From NCBI RefSeq assembly GCF_000003815.2, contig NC_049987.1:15137883-15201882 (forward strand): 64,000 nt of DNA. The letters run 5' to 3'. Every line of letters begins with the position of its first letter. Position 1 is the stretch's first letter. The position numbers and the translations under genes are program-made. The notes under the pieces were generated by a model. The model did no database searches, had not been told where the DNA came from, and saw only the letters and a program-made list of their open reading frames with translations. This DNA comes from Branchiostoma floridae (lineage: Eukaryota > Chordata > Leptocardii > Amphioxiformes > Branchiostomatidae). Below are positions 36,777 to 49,400 of the stretch, in pieces.

Positions 36777-36876
36777 NNNNNNNNNNNNNNNNNNNNNNNN
36801 NNNNNNNNNNNNNNNNNNNNNNNNNNNNNNNNNNNNNNNNNNNNNNNNNNNNNNNNNNNNNNNNNNNNNNNNNNNN
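36777..36876. other. Assembly gap (100 N)
   Basis: A run of exactly 100 N, a conventional gap of unknown size. It abuts a poly-G tract and a strong hairpin, which may explain the break. Confidence 0.98.
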
Positions 36877-37058
36877 TTTGGGGGGGGGGGGGGGGCTTGG
36901 TCGGCGATTTTCAACGTTGGCTATGTTCTATTGTGAGTTTGTTGAGGAAGGGAGTTTGCCATGATAGCGAGTTTCTGAGGGGGCAAACTCACACTAGAAC
37001 ATAGCCAACGTTGAAAGTCGCGGAAAAAACCGCCCCCCCCCAAAAAAAAAGCTCCGTT
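36877..37058. repeat. Long hairpin (inverted repeat) beside the gap
   Basis: The left arm runs from a poly-G tract through CAACGTTGGCTATGTTCTA to GTGAGTTT; the right arm is AAACTCACACTAGAACATAG onward to a poly-C tract. The arms are about 60 bp around a ~45-bp loop. It is either a small foldback element or the end of one. Confidence 0.85.
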
Positions 37059-37678
37059 CCGAAGACTGCAAGGGAGTCTAATCTTAGTAGACCTCAAGTC
37101 ATGGATAGATACCGTGGGAACCACACGTTATTCAGTTACGTAACACTGTCAGTTACGTTATATAAGTTCGTAAATGAGGCGTGTGAGATCTGAGATACCG
37201 TGGGAACTACACGTTAATCCGTTACGTAACACTATCAGTTACGTTATATAAGTTGTTAAATGCTGTGTGTGAGATCTGTGAGCCGCCGTCAGCCCTCTTC
37301 CCCCATTTACCTACTTGTTGAGGATAATTGCTGGCCACTTCTGCAAACCTGTAATTTAGTTGTAGTGAAGTGTATGATATATGCGGGAACCAATTCTAGG
37401 ATAGGATTCGTTATATAATATCGGGCAGCCTTTAGCACAGAACGATAGTGTACGGGCGAATCAACAAGAATTCCTTGGCCTAGCGTCTATGATCTAACCT
37501 TTATCCTCCCAGCCTTTAGTTAAGCTTCATAGGATTTTGAATTATTTCACATATTCCTAAATAAAGTCCTTTGGGTTGATTTTCCTTCTGTACATTACGT
37601 GCTCATGTCTTCTTGGTGTTCTTCGTCTTGCCCATTTGATCGTCCTTCATTAATTGCTGCCTTTAATTTCTTAGTGTA

Positions 37679-38256
37679 CGAGGGGCGGTCAATAAGTAAT
37701 GCCCCTGACCCATTTTCCATAGCAGGAGATTAATGAAACTTGGCACAGTTATTAGTCTTTCTCTTCATAGGAACCACCCAGAGTTATGCATTTCTCCCAT
37801 CGTTTGATGCAGCTCTGGACACCGTTTTTGTAGGACACCCCAGGTTGGTCCTCCAACAGATGCCTCATCATGGCAGAAGAGGGACGACCAGGTCTGGGAG
37901 CTGTTTCCACAGACTTCTGGCCATGTTTGAATTCAGGATGCCAGCGTTTTAAAAGGACATATGATGGGGCATCATCACCATAAGTTTCTTTCATTTCATC
38001 AAAAGTCTTCTTTGGTGTGCGTCCTTTCAAATACAAAAACCGGATCACTGCGCGACACTCAACTGGTTCCATTTCACACATGGTCCATTTCGCACCTGAC
38101 TCAGTTCAAACACAAGTAAATCAGAAACTATAATTAGTTCAGAGCTGTTTTTTTGCAACATAACCTATAAAGATATGAATCATTACACATACAAAATTTC
38201 ATCTAGATCAGACGACTGGAAGTGGGTCAGGGACATTACTTATTGACCGCCCCTCG
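37679..38256 (-). mobile_element. Internally deleted mariner-family transposon
   Basis: Inverted termini CGAGGGGCGGTCAATAAGTA and TACTTATTGACCGCCCCTCG, flanked by TA on both sides (37677-37678, 38257-38258), as expected for Tc1/mariner. At 578 bp it is less than half the length of an autonomous mariner. It sits inside the spacer of the foldback element, so it inserted later. Confidence 0.93.
37752..38081 (-). pseudogene. Mariner transposase remnant, catalytic region deleted
   Basis: An uninterrupted 109-codon frame. Residues 1-70 match the N-terminal helix-turn-helix of mariner transposases (IRFLYLKG, YGDDAPSY, PRPGRPS). It then jumps directly to a C-terminal piece (CIKRWEKCITLGGSY). The whole DD34D catalytic core is missing, so it cannot transpose itself. 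The joined frame is still open, which fits a single clean deletion. Confidence 0.9.
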
Positions 38257-38865
38257 TAACTACCTGACTGCTGTGTCGAATTTCTAGCTGGGGATTGATT
38301 TGTGTTGAGTACATCTTTTCTTCAAAATTGTGAACTGTAAAATATTTTGCTGAGTTAAAGGCTGCCCAATTTTCACTGTCTTTGAAAAACCTGAGAGGTG
38401 AGCATTTGGTGTCATCACTATTATATAACGAATCCTATCCTAGAATTGGTTCCCGCATATATCATACACTTCACTACAACTAAATTATAGGTTTGCAGAA
38501 GTGGCCAGCAATTATCCTTATCAAGTAGGTAAATGGGTGAAGAGGGCTGACGGCGAGGCACAGATCTCACACACCTCATTTAGCAACTTATATAACGTAA
38601 CTGATAGTGTTACGTAACGGATTAACGTGTGGTTCCCACGGTATCTCAGATCTCACACACCTCATTTACCAACTTATATAAGATAATTACTGGTGGTTTT
38701 TGCAAAGTTATGAATGTCCTTGATTATCACAGAGGGTACTGTGGGAACCTCAACATGGATCCGTTACGTAATATTTACTGCATCTTGTTACAAAATAATT
38801 CATCGTTTAAATGCCCCCAAATCATATAGAATAAAGTATCAAATCAAACAAAGCCTCCTTTCTTG

Positions 38866-38867
<2 letters not shown>

Positions 38868-38936
<69 letters not shown>
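38868..38936. repeat. (TA)n microsatellite
   Basis: About 34 TA units. Confidence 0.98.
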
Positions 38937-38939
<3 letters not shown>

Positions 38940-38967
38940 CATTGACAACGACTTTCATCAATCACCA

Positions 38968-39060
38968 CACTCTGTACTCGGTCCACGGAAAGATTCCCGA
39001 GAATTGTACACTTTAACACACTGTGTACTCGGTCCACGGAAAGATTCCCGACAATCATAC
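38968..39060. repeat. ~45-bp tandem repeat, two copies
   Basis: CACACT.TGTACTCGGTCCACGGAAAGATTCCCGA is present twice in a row, followed by a decayed third piece (GATTCCAAAGAATCACAC). Confidence 0.85.
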
Positions 39061-39539
39061 ACGTAGCGGTTACACAAACACGCTGTCGATTCCAAAGAAT
39101 CACACATACGAACACATGCCGAAATCACCCGAAGTTTGCCGAACACAGACTTCCGAACGCTTTGGTGTTAAGAACAACAAGGAATAGGTAGGAAACGCCG
39201 TTTCAAAAGCCCTTGTTTTCGGCGAAATGCCGCAATGAAATAAAACACGTTGATACTACTTATTATCTAGGTGTTACTTGCTAGCCATGTGAGATTACTT
39301 GGGACACAACACCTAATAATAAAGAAGATATGCAGCATTTTGTAAAGTCAGATTTCAGGGGAACAACGTTACCAGCAGTACCATGTCTGGCCGTTAGGGT
39401 CGCTGCTGCACAAGACGATTACATCATTGCTAGCCAATCAGACGCGAGACTCAGAAAAGTTCCCGCGAAAGTTTCAGTGCACCAAGTACGCCGCGTGTAT
39501 GATTACCTTTTTCACCTTTGCCAGAATGGCTAAGGTTAT

Positions 39540-39800
39540 GTTTTAGGCTTGTGAGTCTGTCTGTCTGTGTGTGTGTGTTAACAGCATAACTCAAGAAGCC
39601 TTGGATGGATCCCGGTGATATTTGGTAGGTGGATAGGGGTTGGGAAAACGAAGGTCAAGTTCCATATTGGGCCCCCTAGCGGCTTGCTAAGGTACTGCAG
39701 CAGAACCTCAATTTTTGATATTTCGTGTTCTGGGCATGCTGTGGTTATGATGCATGCCATCTCTCAACGTCATCCCAAAAACATGATTCATAATCAAACC
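39540..39800 (+). repeat. Dispersed repeat with CTCF-like motif, copy 1
   Basis: GTGATATTTGGTAGGTGGAT, GGGCCCCCTAGCGGCTTG and GGTACTGCAGCAGAACCTC define the element. Relatives occur at 43440-43560 and 44010-44240 (opposite strand) and 47510-47720 (same strand). A TG-rich run lies at its start. Confidence 0.75.
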
Positions 39801-40405
39801 TTGGACGAACCATATAATAAGTCGTTTAAGAGTTACAGGAGGTAGAAAGGGCGGACCTGAATTCTACGGTTTTTTTTTTAAATTTCCATTCTCCAACTTT
39901 ATTGTAGACATATGTACTCCTATTCACAATTTCGTTATATATAACCACTCAACGATCAACTTTACACAAAAAGATTATTGATAACTCCTTGAATAAATAA
40001 GCACAGTATTAGGCTGGACCAACAACAAAGTTGCAAGCTTACAGGGTAAGTATGTTGCCTTATATGCATACAAATCAATTCAAATTTAATGGTTAAGCAT
40101 GCCACTTAAACAAGCATTATTTTCCAACAATGGATAACTGCTAGTAATATAATAAATACACAATTGAACTTAAATGCCATAGAATAGTTGATAGCCCAAT
40201 CATTATAATTACTTAGAAAACTGCTTATATATAGTCCTATCAAACCATTTCATAACACAGTTCAAAACTATCTCAATGAACTTTATACAGTACGATTTAT
40301 TTTAATCACAGACATACAAATCAAATGTGCTTACAAGCTTCCAATTCAAGACATTAAAACATATTTACAGCCAGATATGAATGACGGTAGGTAAAATGAC
40401 ATTAT
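39801..40405. other. 3' flank / 3' UTR of the polycystin-like gene
   Basis: AT-rich, no coding signal. It includes the probable 3' untranslated region of the leftward gene ending at 40406. Confidence 0.6.
40296..40301 (-). promoter_or_regulatory. Probable poly(A) signal of the polycystin-like gene
   Basis: TTTATT on plus, AATAAA on minus, 105-110 nt past the TAA stop at 40406-40408. The position is reasonable for a short 3' UTR. Confidence 0.5.
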
Positions 40406-43400
40406 TTAGACATCTGAATCCGAATCTGATGCTGGTTCGATATGTATTGTCACTTTACACTCAGTATCAATGACTGGACAGGACTGCTTCTGAGAGGCAC
40501 GTGTTTGGCATTTTCGTGTTCTGACGTTGAGACGGCTCCGGTCGTCCCGTGGAAGGATGGAGTTACAGATGTCCAGGCTTTCATCAAGTCCCTCCTGAAG
40601 AAGGCGTAGGTTAGCTTGCAGCTCTTCTAGCTTCGGTGCACCTGCAGAAAACAAAGAAGAGCAATTCTGATTGACGACTAGTTCTACCACCTCTAAACTG
40701 TACTTCCTGTCACTGCAGCAAGTATGACCTATTGTGGTCATCTACCCACTCACTGACTCTCTGCCACTCTACTGTCAGATAACAACAAACACGCACCAGT
40801 CCAAACACGCACACACTCACATGGACCAAAAACTCCGTAAATGAGATTAAAACCGTTATGATTGTGACATAAATTTAGTTTCTCTAAAGCCAACAATTAC
40901 CTCATACCTTTACCAAATGTTTCAAGTGACTTATTATTAATGTTTTTCATGGCCGTATGCAAATAAGGTCCTCATCTACGCTGCATACATTATATCAGCC
41001 GATCACCTTCTTTACCCAAACAACACTGTACTAGTATAAAAGTCGCGTCTAGGCAAAGAAGGCTGTTGTAGCATTTCCTTATAAACTTCATGTGAAGTTA
41101 ACTTATAAGTTTCTTGCAAGTTCAATGCTATCACTAGCTTGCTTCGGGTAACTTTACCTGCTTTGTCCTGATTGTTTGGTGGGCTGTGGAAACCCAACAT
41201 GGCATTGAAGCTCCTCCACACGTGATCGGCAAGTTCACGGTCATGGGTGACGTCAACGTCAGCGGAAATGGCGTCACAGATGATGGTCATGAGGAAGTTC
41301 ATCAGGAGGATGAAGATGAAGATCATGAATGTGGAGAAGAAGATCGGCCCGGTAATGGGGTTGGAATCCAGCATTTCATTGGCAAAAAACCTACAAAACA
41401 AGAAATCACACACAGCATATTCTAGGACCTTTGACCTAATGTATGTGGAAACCAGTTACGTTTATACTATTGCATTGAAATAACTACAGACTGATGCACA
41501 ATAAAACTAGAGTTCGGGGACCTCATACCTCCATGAAATATTTATTGCTTTTTTGTGGATGATATGTATGTTTATAGCCGGTTGTATTTGAGAGTAATGG
41601 TTATAAACGTTATGGGAAAGTAGTGGTGTATTTATTTAATGACACAGAGGATGTCCATCTGATTAGTAATTATTAAAATGTGACACTTAATTGTGTAATG
41701 TGCGTTTAAGAGGTCGACGGCATATGGTAGCGTGGTGTTCCTTAAGCTTGATGTTTGGCATTTGAGATGTCTAAGGTTGTCAGCATTATTGAGGTTCGAC
41801 TATGTGCCTCAGAGCGGTGTGGTGGGAGGAAGTTGGGAAACTCAGAAAGAAGAAGGGATGTGGCCAACTTTAGTCAGATGGTGATTTGATTTTCCACCAA
41901 TATGTCATAACATCAGCTGTTCACACGGTACAAAAATGAGGTGCACACTTTCCTATGATAGCCCAACATCAACTGTAAGATGAATACTTGGCGCCAACCC
42001 CGTCTGCTAAAAAACAAGTACCATTGGCTACGAAAGAGACAACTAACAACTGTCCCTTATCGTAACGAAATCAGAACATCTGTATCGCCCATAAAACTTC
42101 TGACACCCAACCCATCTAAGATGAGAGGACCTAATGGCATTTTAATCACCATGTCACTCAAATCAGCAGTACAGTATGTGAGACATCCATACCTGTTAAG
42201 CATTACCGTTAAATGTACCTCAACTTCTTACAATTATACTTACGCTTCACATCTCCATGATATCCTAAGCAGACATAAATAAAACTAATTATCATATTAA
42301 AAAAAAAAACTCGGGGTTCCCCAAACAGCTGTCATACAAATCACCTCACTATCTGCTTGGAGCTAAGCCCATTAACAAACACTTAAAGCACGATGCCTGT
42401 TCCAATATATCGCAGATATAGGGGAGATTTCTGATATTATTACATCAATTATAACGACAGATACGGCTCCCAAGATCTCATCAATTCGAGCTTTCATCAC
42501 ACCCCACCAACACAACAAGTATGAAACCAATCCATCCAGCCGTTCTTGAGTAATCATCTACACAGACAGAGACACATAACAGAAAATATAACCTCCATTC
42601 CATGACATTTCATGGAGGTAAAAAGCAGACACACAGAAATCAAAATCTTCGTACATGGAAAAAAAGCACACAGAAATTCACATATCGATATCATTCTTCA
42701 GATAATGACGTAACATAAATACTTTTGGATTTAGTCAATTAACGACAACCTTTATGCATCATCATTTTATGCAGATACATAGATGCTTTCACAATCATAT
42801 GGAAAACGTACCTGCCAAGCATCATCTCAAATAGCGCGTATGTTGTTTGGTACAGGTCCGAGTACGACTCTATGTGGCTCCCAAACACAAGGTACCCTGG
42901 AAACAAAATTCAAATACACAAGGTGCCAAAATCAAACACACGTTTCGTGCAGAATCTCGGACGTGCCAGTACAACCACTCGGGATCAATGCTATATGTTG
43001 AATGGCCAGCAAAACATTACATGACAAACGAATGTGCAGCTTTCAATAAGATATATAAGTTATAGCACGTATTTCCTTGGTTACTAAATGATGATCGGAT
43101 CGCTCTTAAACACCCTGAATGTAAAATAGCACTGGCGATGTAACCGACATCAGCATACACGGGTATTTCAAAACATCCCTTTGCACATACCGGAGCTGAT
43201 GAAGGCCGTGAAGGCAACTACAGCAACGACCAAGAACGACAAGATTTCCTCCTTCATGATGCCGGGTAGAGCCAGGAGTTTGCCGATCGTTTGACTGAAG
43301 CGGACTATGCGCAGTAAGGAGATGGTGTTGATGAAGACGGTGATACCCAAGACGTGTTTGAAACAAGCATCCCACCAAGCAGCGGTTGTCAGGTCCACAA

Positions 43401-46400
43401 AGTCTTGAAATCCCAGATCTCCTGTAAAACGAAAAACACAAAGATATATCAAAACCGGACGTTCTGTAGTAGTACTATGGAAAGCCACTAGGGGGCAGGG
43501 AGTCCAATCATTTCTCAAATTTGCCATTACCCATCTAACATCTCATCAAGTTTAATATGAATATGGTTAAGGGCATAGTCTGTTAAGTTTTTTCTTTCTT
43601 TATGCACTTGTATATACAATTTGTTGCATGTCATGTGTATATGTATTCACGCTATATGTAATGTATGCTTTCCAGGGCCCCAATGAAATGTGGAGGCATG
43701 CCACTGAGATGGACTATCCTGGCCAAAAAAATGTGGGTTCCGCTATATATGATGCCTAGTTTCAAACTTGACCTTTGTCGCCCCGACACCTACCATCCTA
43801 CAAAATTTCATGATGACCCGTCGACAGCTTCTCGATTTATTCACACAAACGTCCACAGCCGTTCCACCATAGCACGACCAAAATCAAAACCTTCTTGGCG
43901 TAGGTAATCAATGAATCAGAGAATGAATAAAAAAATATGACGATCCGTCAACCCAGTCTTGAGTTATTTCCTTTCAAAGTTTCAAAGCAAACTGCTGGGG
44001 GGGGGGGGGGCAGACCTACACCACTTACTCTCTGTCCCAAGAGCTATCTACCACTCAAAAATCATGACTACAGCATGTCCAGAACTCGAGATATCAGACC
44101 CGTAAGTTCCACTGCAGTACCATAATAAGCCGCTAGGGGGCCCAACATCCGATCGTTTCTAGGTCTCATCAAGATAGACATACCAAATATCAACACAATT
44201 CATTTAGTCTTCCCAAGTTATGCTGGTCTTCTAAACACAAGTAAATAATCACACAAATACTACCCAAAATATAAAAGGTAATTAAGGCAGAATGTGTAAA
44301 AGCTGGACAAACCATTGCTCCTGGCCACCAAGGCGAGTGTATCAGCAGCCACGGCGTACCGCTTGATGAAGACGGAGATGGTTGTAGCCGTACAGATGAG
44401 GCTGAACCATCCAACAGCATTCCACGGAGAAGTAAAATACACCCACCCTGCATCTACCACTGACTTAACCTCCTTGAAGTGTATGACTAAGAAGAGAAGT
44501 GTGAATAGGATGTGCAGAAACAGACTAGTGTAGTCATTAGCGCTTTCGTATTGAAACAATCGAAACAACGTGATTGTTGCTTCTGGCATGAGACTGCCAA
44601 TATTAGAATGGTCTATGACCATGTGCACAACGCTGAACAGCTTCAAATTGGGGTTGTAGAAGTTGATGTCGATTGTAAAGGACTTTGTGTATTTATCTAA
44701 ATACTCGGAATCTTTCAATGCATTAATGAACGACACAGCGGCGTTATAGTCAAGAGGGAGGTCGACAGAGTGAATGTTCTTGCAGTCAGAATAGTAGTTC
44801 GGGTGGGTTGAGAGGGTAGGAAAGAGGAATCGCCAACTGATACAAGACGTGTTCCCTGGTTGAACATCCCAGCCTCGGCCAGCATGTTTCTCCTTCGTCA
44901 TGGCACCTGGATTAAAAACATCAGAATTGAAACAATCGAAAGTCTTAGTTTTCTTGTTTATTTCTTAATGCCAATTCCCAGGCCATCACAGATGTTAGTA
45001 ACCATTCCCTTCTTTCCTTAATCCCAGCTATCTCCCTCTCATATGGGATCATTCCATTGTCTGAAGGTGGGCTGACCAGCTATCTATAGACTATACCATT
45101 TCTCCAGCATTCAGTAAGGGGCGTCGGCCTATAATGCTTCAGTACCTGAAAATACACCTGGGGTAGGGGTGGGTACCGGTACAGAAAATTAAGGTACAGG
45201 TACGGTTCAGGTCCAGTGGATCAGGCCCAGGTCCGATCCGGACCTGAACCTGTACCTAATTATCTACGAAAACTAATGAATGGGCGATATTCAAAACAAT
45301 GGTCCATTTTGCTACAAAGGAACCTGTTTGATGGAGTATCCGACATCCATTGGCGTGTCAAAATCCTATCTTCATGTAAACAACAGTAACTACCTCTGTT
45401 TTAGTATGACTGTAGAAAATTGGGAGAAATAACTATCAACTCTTCTGTAATTCACTCTTGTTATTTTCTTAGCCCTGAAAGCCACAAAACACGTGATGCC
45501 TCCCTGTATAATATGTTCATTTTCTAATAGGTCCAACATCCGGTACACTGATATTTTTCAGGTCCATTTTTTTCGGATCGGTCCAACACGAAAACCGGTT
45601 TTGTACAGGTGTCACAGCGATCTCGCCCCGAGGAGCGACATCACTAGCGTTTTCGTCCTCCTTAAGAACATTGTATCTCGGAGGGTTCTCAAGAGCAACT
45701 GGTTACTACATATTAGGCTCGCTACCTGGTACTTTACAGCACCTGGGGAGTAACGTATATGGTGTGTTACCTGGTACCTATATGGCACCTTATTACCTGA
45801 AGATGTTATACCTCACCGACCTCTATAGTCGATACTATATGGTTCGGTGCAAACAAGCCATTGAAATAAAAAAGACACTTTTTTTGCAGTTGAGGTGGCA
45901 TAAAAAGACAGCGCTATCGCGAACGTATAAATCAACACCATCTACGGTAAGGAATAAGTAAGCTATATGTTTTCAATTTGTCACAGTATTTTCTATCTTG
46001 TGCTGTAAATATTTCCAAAGCACTAACAAAAACACAAGTGAAAAATAGTTTCTCATTATCAACACTATCTACGCGCAAGTTCATATACCTGTTGCGAAAT
46101 GCAACAAAAACACTGGTAAAGTACCAGTCTTAAGAAACACGGGTAAAACTCCAGAGTTTCTAAATACTTGAAAAACAGTCATATTGGAGATGAAGATACC
46201 CATAGGCTAGGTGCATGTAACAAAATGTGCGATATTCTAATGAATGCCTTGTCTACACAATTAATAAAGACATTTCATACTTCTTTGGTGGTCAATTCAT
46301 GGCAGAGGCTTCATATTGGAGATATATAGGTTGTTTGAGGACAGGTGAATACAATGAAATACATCTTATGTCGAGACTCAAGAATATGCAACAATGGGAA

Positions 46401-49400
46401 TACAAGAGACCCAAACCCTCCTTGTCCGAAACAAGTCCAAGTATCTTATTACCGTGTAATTACGTTAATATTAATACTATGGATGTAGTTATGTATCAGA
46501 CTTGTGTACTTATATCATTCTGAAACTGCATTTTGTGATTTATACCAATCAACTTCTAAAATATTATGTAAATCCGTTGGGGGGGGGGCGAAATCGCTAA
46601 AGGGGGGCGAGATAGGGGGCGAGATCACTAGCCGGGGAGGGCGAGATCGCTAGTGATTTCGCCCCCGGGGGGGGGCGAGATCACGGGGGGCGAGATCGCT
46701 GTGACACCTGTCCTCACCCCTAATCGTGGGGGATCGGCATGTTTCTTCAGGACCTCAATAATCCATACAAAACCATTAAAAAGATCTTAAGTCATAGGTG
46801 CGAGGACACAAACACAACCAAAACCAGTACTCCGTCGGACGTGACCCTCATTTCCGGAGGTGACTACGTTCTTTGACCTCTAGCCACTTTAATTCCGAGG
46901 ATAAACGTAATTAAACAGACTCGAAAAATTGATGAGCGAACATTTTGTACTTGAACAAAGCTTTAAACCTGTGCTATGCTAGCTGCCAAAACAGAACCAT
47001 ACCTAATATCAGATAGGTGGGGCATTGAAAACTGTCATCTGGCTATACTGACCTTACATATTCTCTGTCTTTTTCTATTCCACTCACATGTCAATATAAT
47101 GTTGTACACATTGTTGAATAAAGGGACTTCTTAGGTCACAATGTATTCATCCATGAAGAAGACACAGTGCGAGTTGGGTATGTAAACTAACTGCTGATAG
47201 AAAAAAAAAATTAAAACTAGACACACGGATTTCCCAAACTTAAGTGATGAAAAGGTCAAAGTAGAAAACCCCGGAATATATACCTGGATGTTGTCTCATC
47301 TGTGTCAGGTGTGCAGGGCCGATACGGAAGGCCGCGGTGTTGTGCGCGAACTGCCGGTCTAAGTACCGCATCTGCCGCCCGTTGTACCAGGATGATGGGT
47401 GGAGGGTTGGCAACAGCACCTCCTCAAGCCAGGAATACAACTGATCAGGTGTCCTGATCTGTACGAGAAATAAATTGTTATTACCTTCACCAATTTTTTT
47501 TCGATAGCGTTTGTATGTACGTATGTGTGTTAGAAGACCAGCAAAACTCGAATATCCCTGGATGGACTGCACTGATATTAGTATGTGGGTAGGTATTGAT
47601 GAGAAGTTGAACTGAAAAGTTTGGGACCCTTAGCGGCTTGTTCCTGTTAACTGGTTTTTGGGTCCCCTAGTGGCTTGTTCTAGTTAACGTCCATATCAAA
47701 AGTTATACAACAGTTCTCCAATAATGGTGTTTATATAATATGTTTGTATGCATGTGTTGCGAGTGGCTGTGGTAGCTAGCTAGGGTAACTCAGAGAGGTA
47801 ACTCAGAGAGATAACTCAAAGAGATAACTCAGAGAGGTAACTCAGAGAGGTAACTCAGAGAGGTAACTCAAAGAGATAACTCAGAGAGGTAACTCAAAGA
47901 GATAACTCAGAGAGGCAACTCAGAGAGGTAACTCAGAGAGGTAACTCAAAGAGGTAACTCAGAGAGGTAACCCAGAGAGGTAACTCATCAGAGAGGTAAC
48001 TCAAAGAGATAACTCAGAGAGGTAACTCAGAGAGGTAACTCAGAGAGGCAACTCAGAGAGGTAACTCAGAGAGGTAACTCAAAGAGGTAACTCAGAGAGG
48101 TGTGAGTGTGTGCGGGTATTATGTACATGTGTGTGTGTGTGTGTTTGTATTCATGTGAGTTTGTAATGTATGTGTATTTGTATGTTTATACCTGTGGTCG
48201 AGCGTGTGTGTAGTTTATTCTATTTGTGAAAATGCTAACAAAGACAAGAGTTTCACACAACAATTAGTCTGAAAATGAACACAGCCTTTGTTTAGTAGCT
48301 CACCGCATCAAACTCGTTCAGAATGTTGCTGGACAGTGTCTGCCTCTCGTGGAAGGCCAGTGTGTCCTTGTCCATCTGTGCGGCGTAGAACAGGAGGGCC
48401 ACGAAGGCTAACAGCAGGACAAACTCCATCAGCGTCGAGGCAGACTTCTTATTCAGCTCCTTTTTCTTCTTAGCCGACTTGAGATTTACTGTTGCAGGTC
48501 GAAGGAGTTTCTTTGGTGCTAGAAGACAGGAATGTCAAACAGGAATTATGGTTGAAGAGCCGTATTGTTGCCGACATTGTTATGATCATGGTCGCACTTC
48601 AGGTTAGTTTAGGAAGATAAACAAGACATCACGATGACAGAATATTAGATCACGTACAAGAAAAATTCAGACTCAAATTGTGAAACACATGTATAACCAT
48701 TTCAGACAAGTGTGATTCCCTTATGTTACTTCAATCCAGGGCTGCCTTTAGAACCTGTCTCTTTTTCACAGGACCGAAATGTGTATGTTGGGACGAAAAA
48801 GAACCCAGTGGATAGCAAGCAAAAGTATTGAGCCAGCGGTCAGTACGGAGAATAGCACTCATGCTAAAAGAATGTACACATTTCGTCCAAAAAACTTACC
48901 ATCATGACATGAAATGGATGAAAATGTACTTTCATAGCGTTAAAATGACACATGTAAGTAAGAAAATTAATAACATTGACGAACGATGAAAATGCTCAGC
49001 AGAACATTTAATTTATATCCTAAACAACGAGATGATAAAATACCTTCTCCATATCTCGTGCACTGGAGAGATTGTTTTAGAAATACATCTTATAGCTTCA
49101 TAATCAAACACAATCGTATCCAAACAACGAATCTCGAAAGTCTTTGCGTCCAAACCTGTAGTGTTCCACAGGTTGAGCTGCAAGTCGTCTTTCTGGATAG
49201 CCGGCGGCCTGGCGAGGTTCGGGAGGCTAAAGATGGCAGCCAGGACCACACCAAGCACAAAGATCTGTTCAGAGAGAGTAAGATGGTACCGGTTGTATTG
49301 TCATAGAACGTCCTCAGAAAGATATTACATATATGCCATTGTAAAGATAATGGCATTATGTCGTCTATATTTTAAAACAGTAACAAAAAGAAAAGAGAGA

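Larger units (their letters stand above)
37100..38690. mobile_element. Foldback element with ~330-bp inverted arms
   Basis: The left arm (37100-37435) and right arm (38355-38690) are inverted copies. Shared blocks include GTTACGTAACACTATCAG, GGAACCAATTCTAGGATAGG, ATATATCATACACTTCA and GGCTGCCC. Each outer arm also contains two ~80-bp direct repeats with GTTACGTTATATAAGTT. The spacer of about 920 bp includes a 578-bp mariner relic; without that the element is about 1 kb. No protein of its own. Confidence 0.85.

Noticed and set aside
44260-44312. Extension of the polycystin exon past 44313
   Set aside because: Open by chance; the donor at 44312-44311 is needed to join the next exon in phase.
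45671-45961. Plus-strand reading frame inside family X (and its relative at 15038-15268)
   Set aside because: The two copies of the element do not preserve the same uninterrupted frame, and no transposase motif is present.
47778-48105. Minisatellite units as repeated splice donors (AG|GTAACT)
   Set aside because: The donor-like motif is on the plus strand, opposite to the transcribed strand of the gene.
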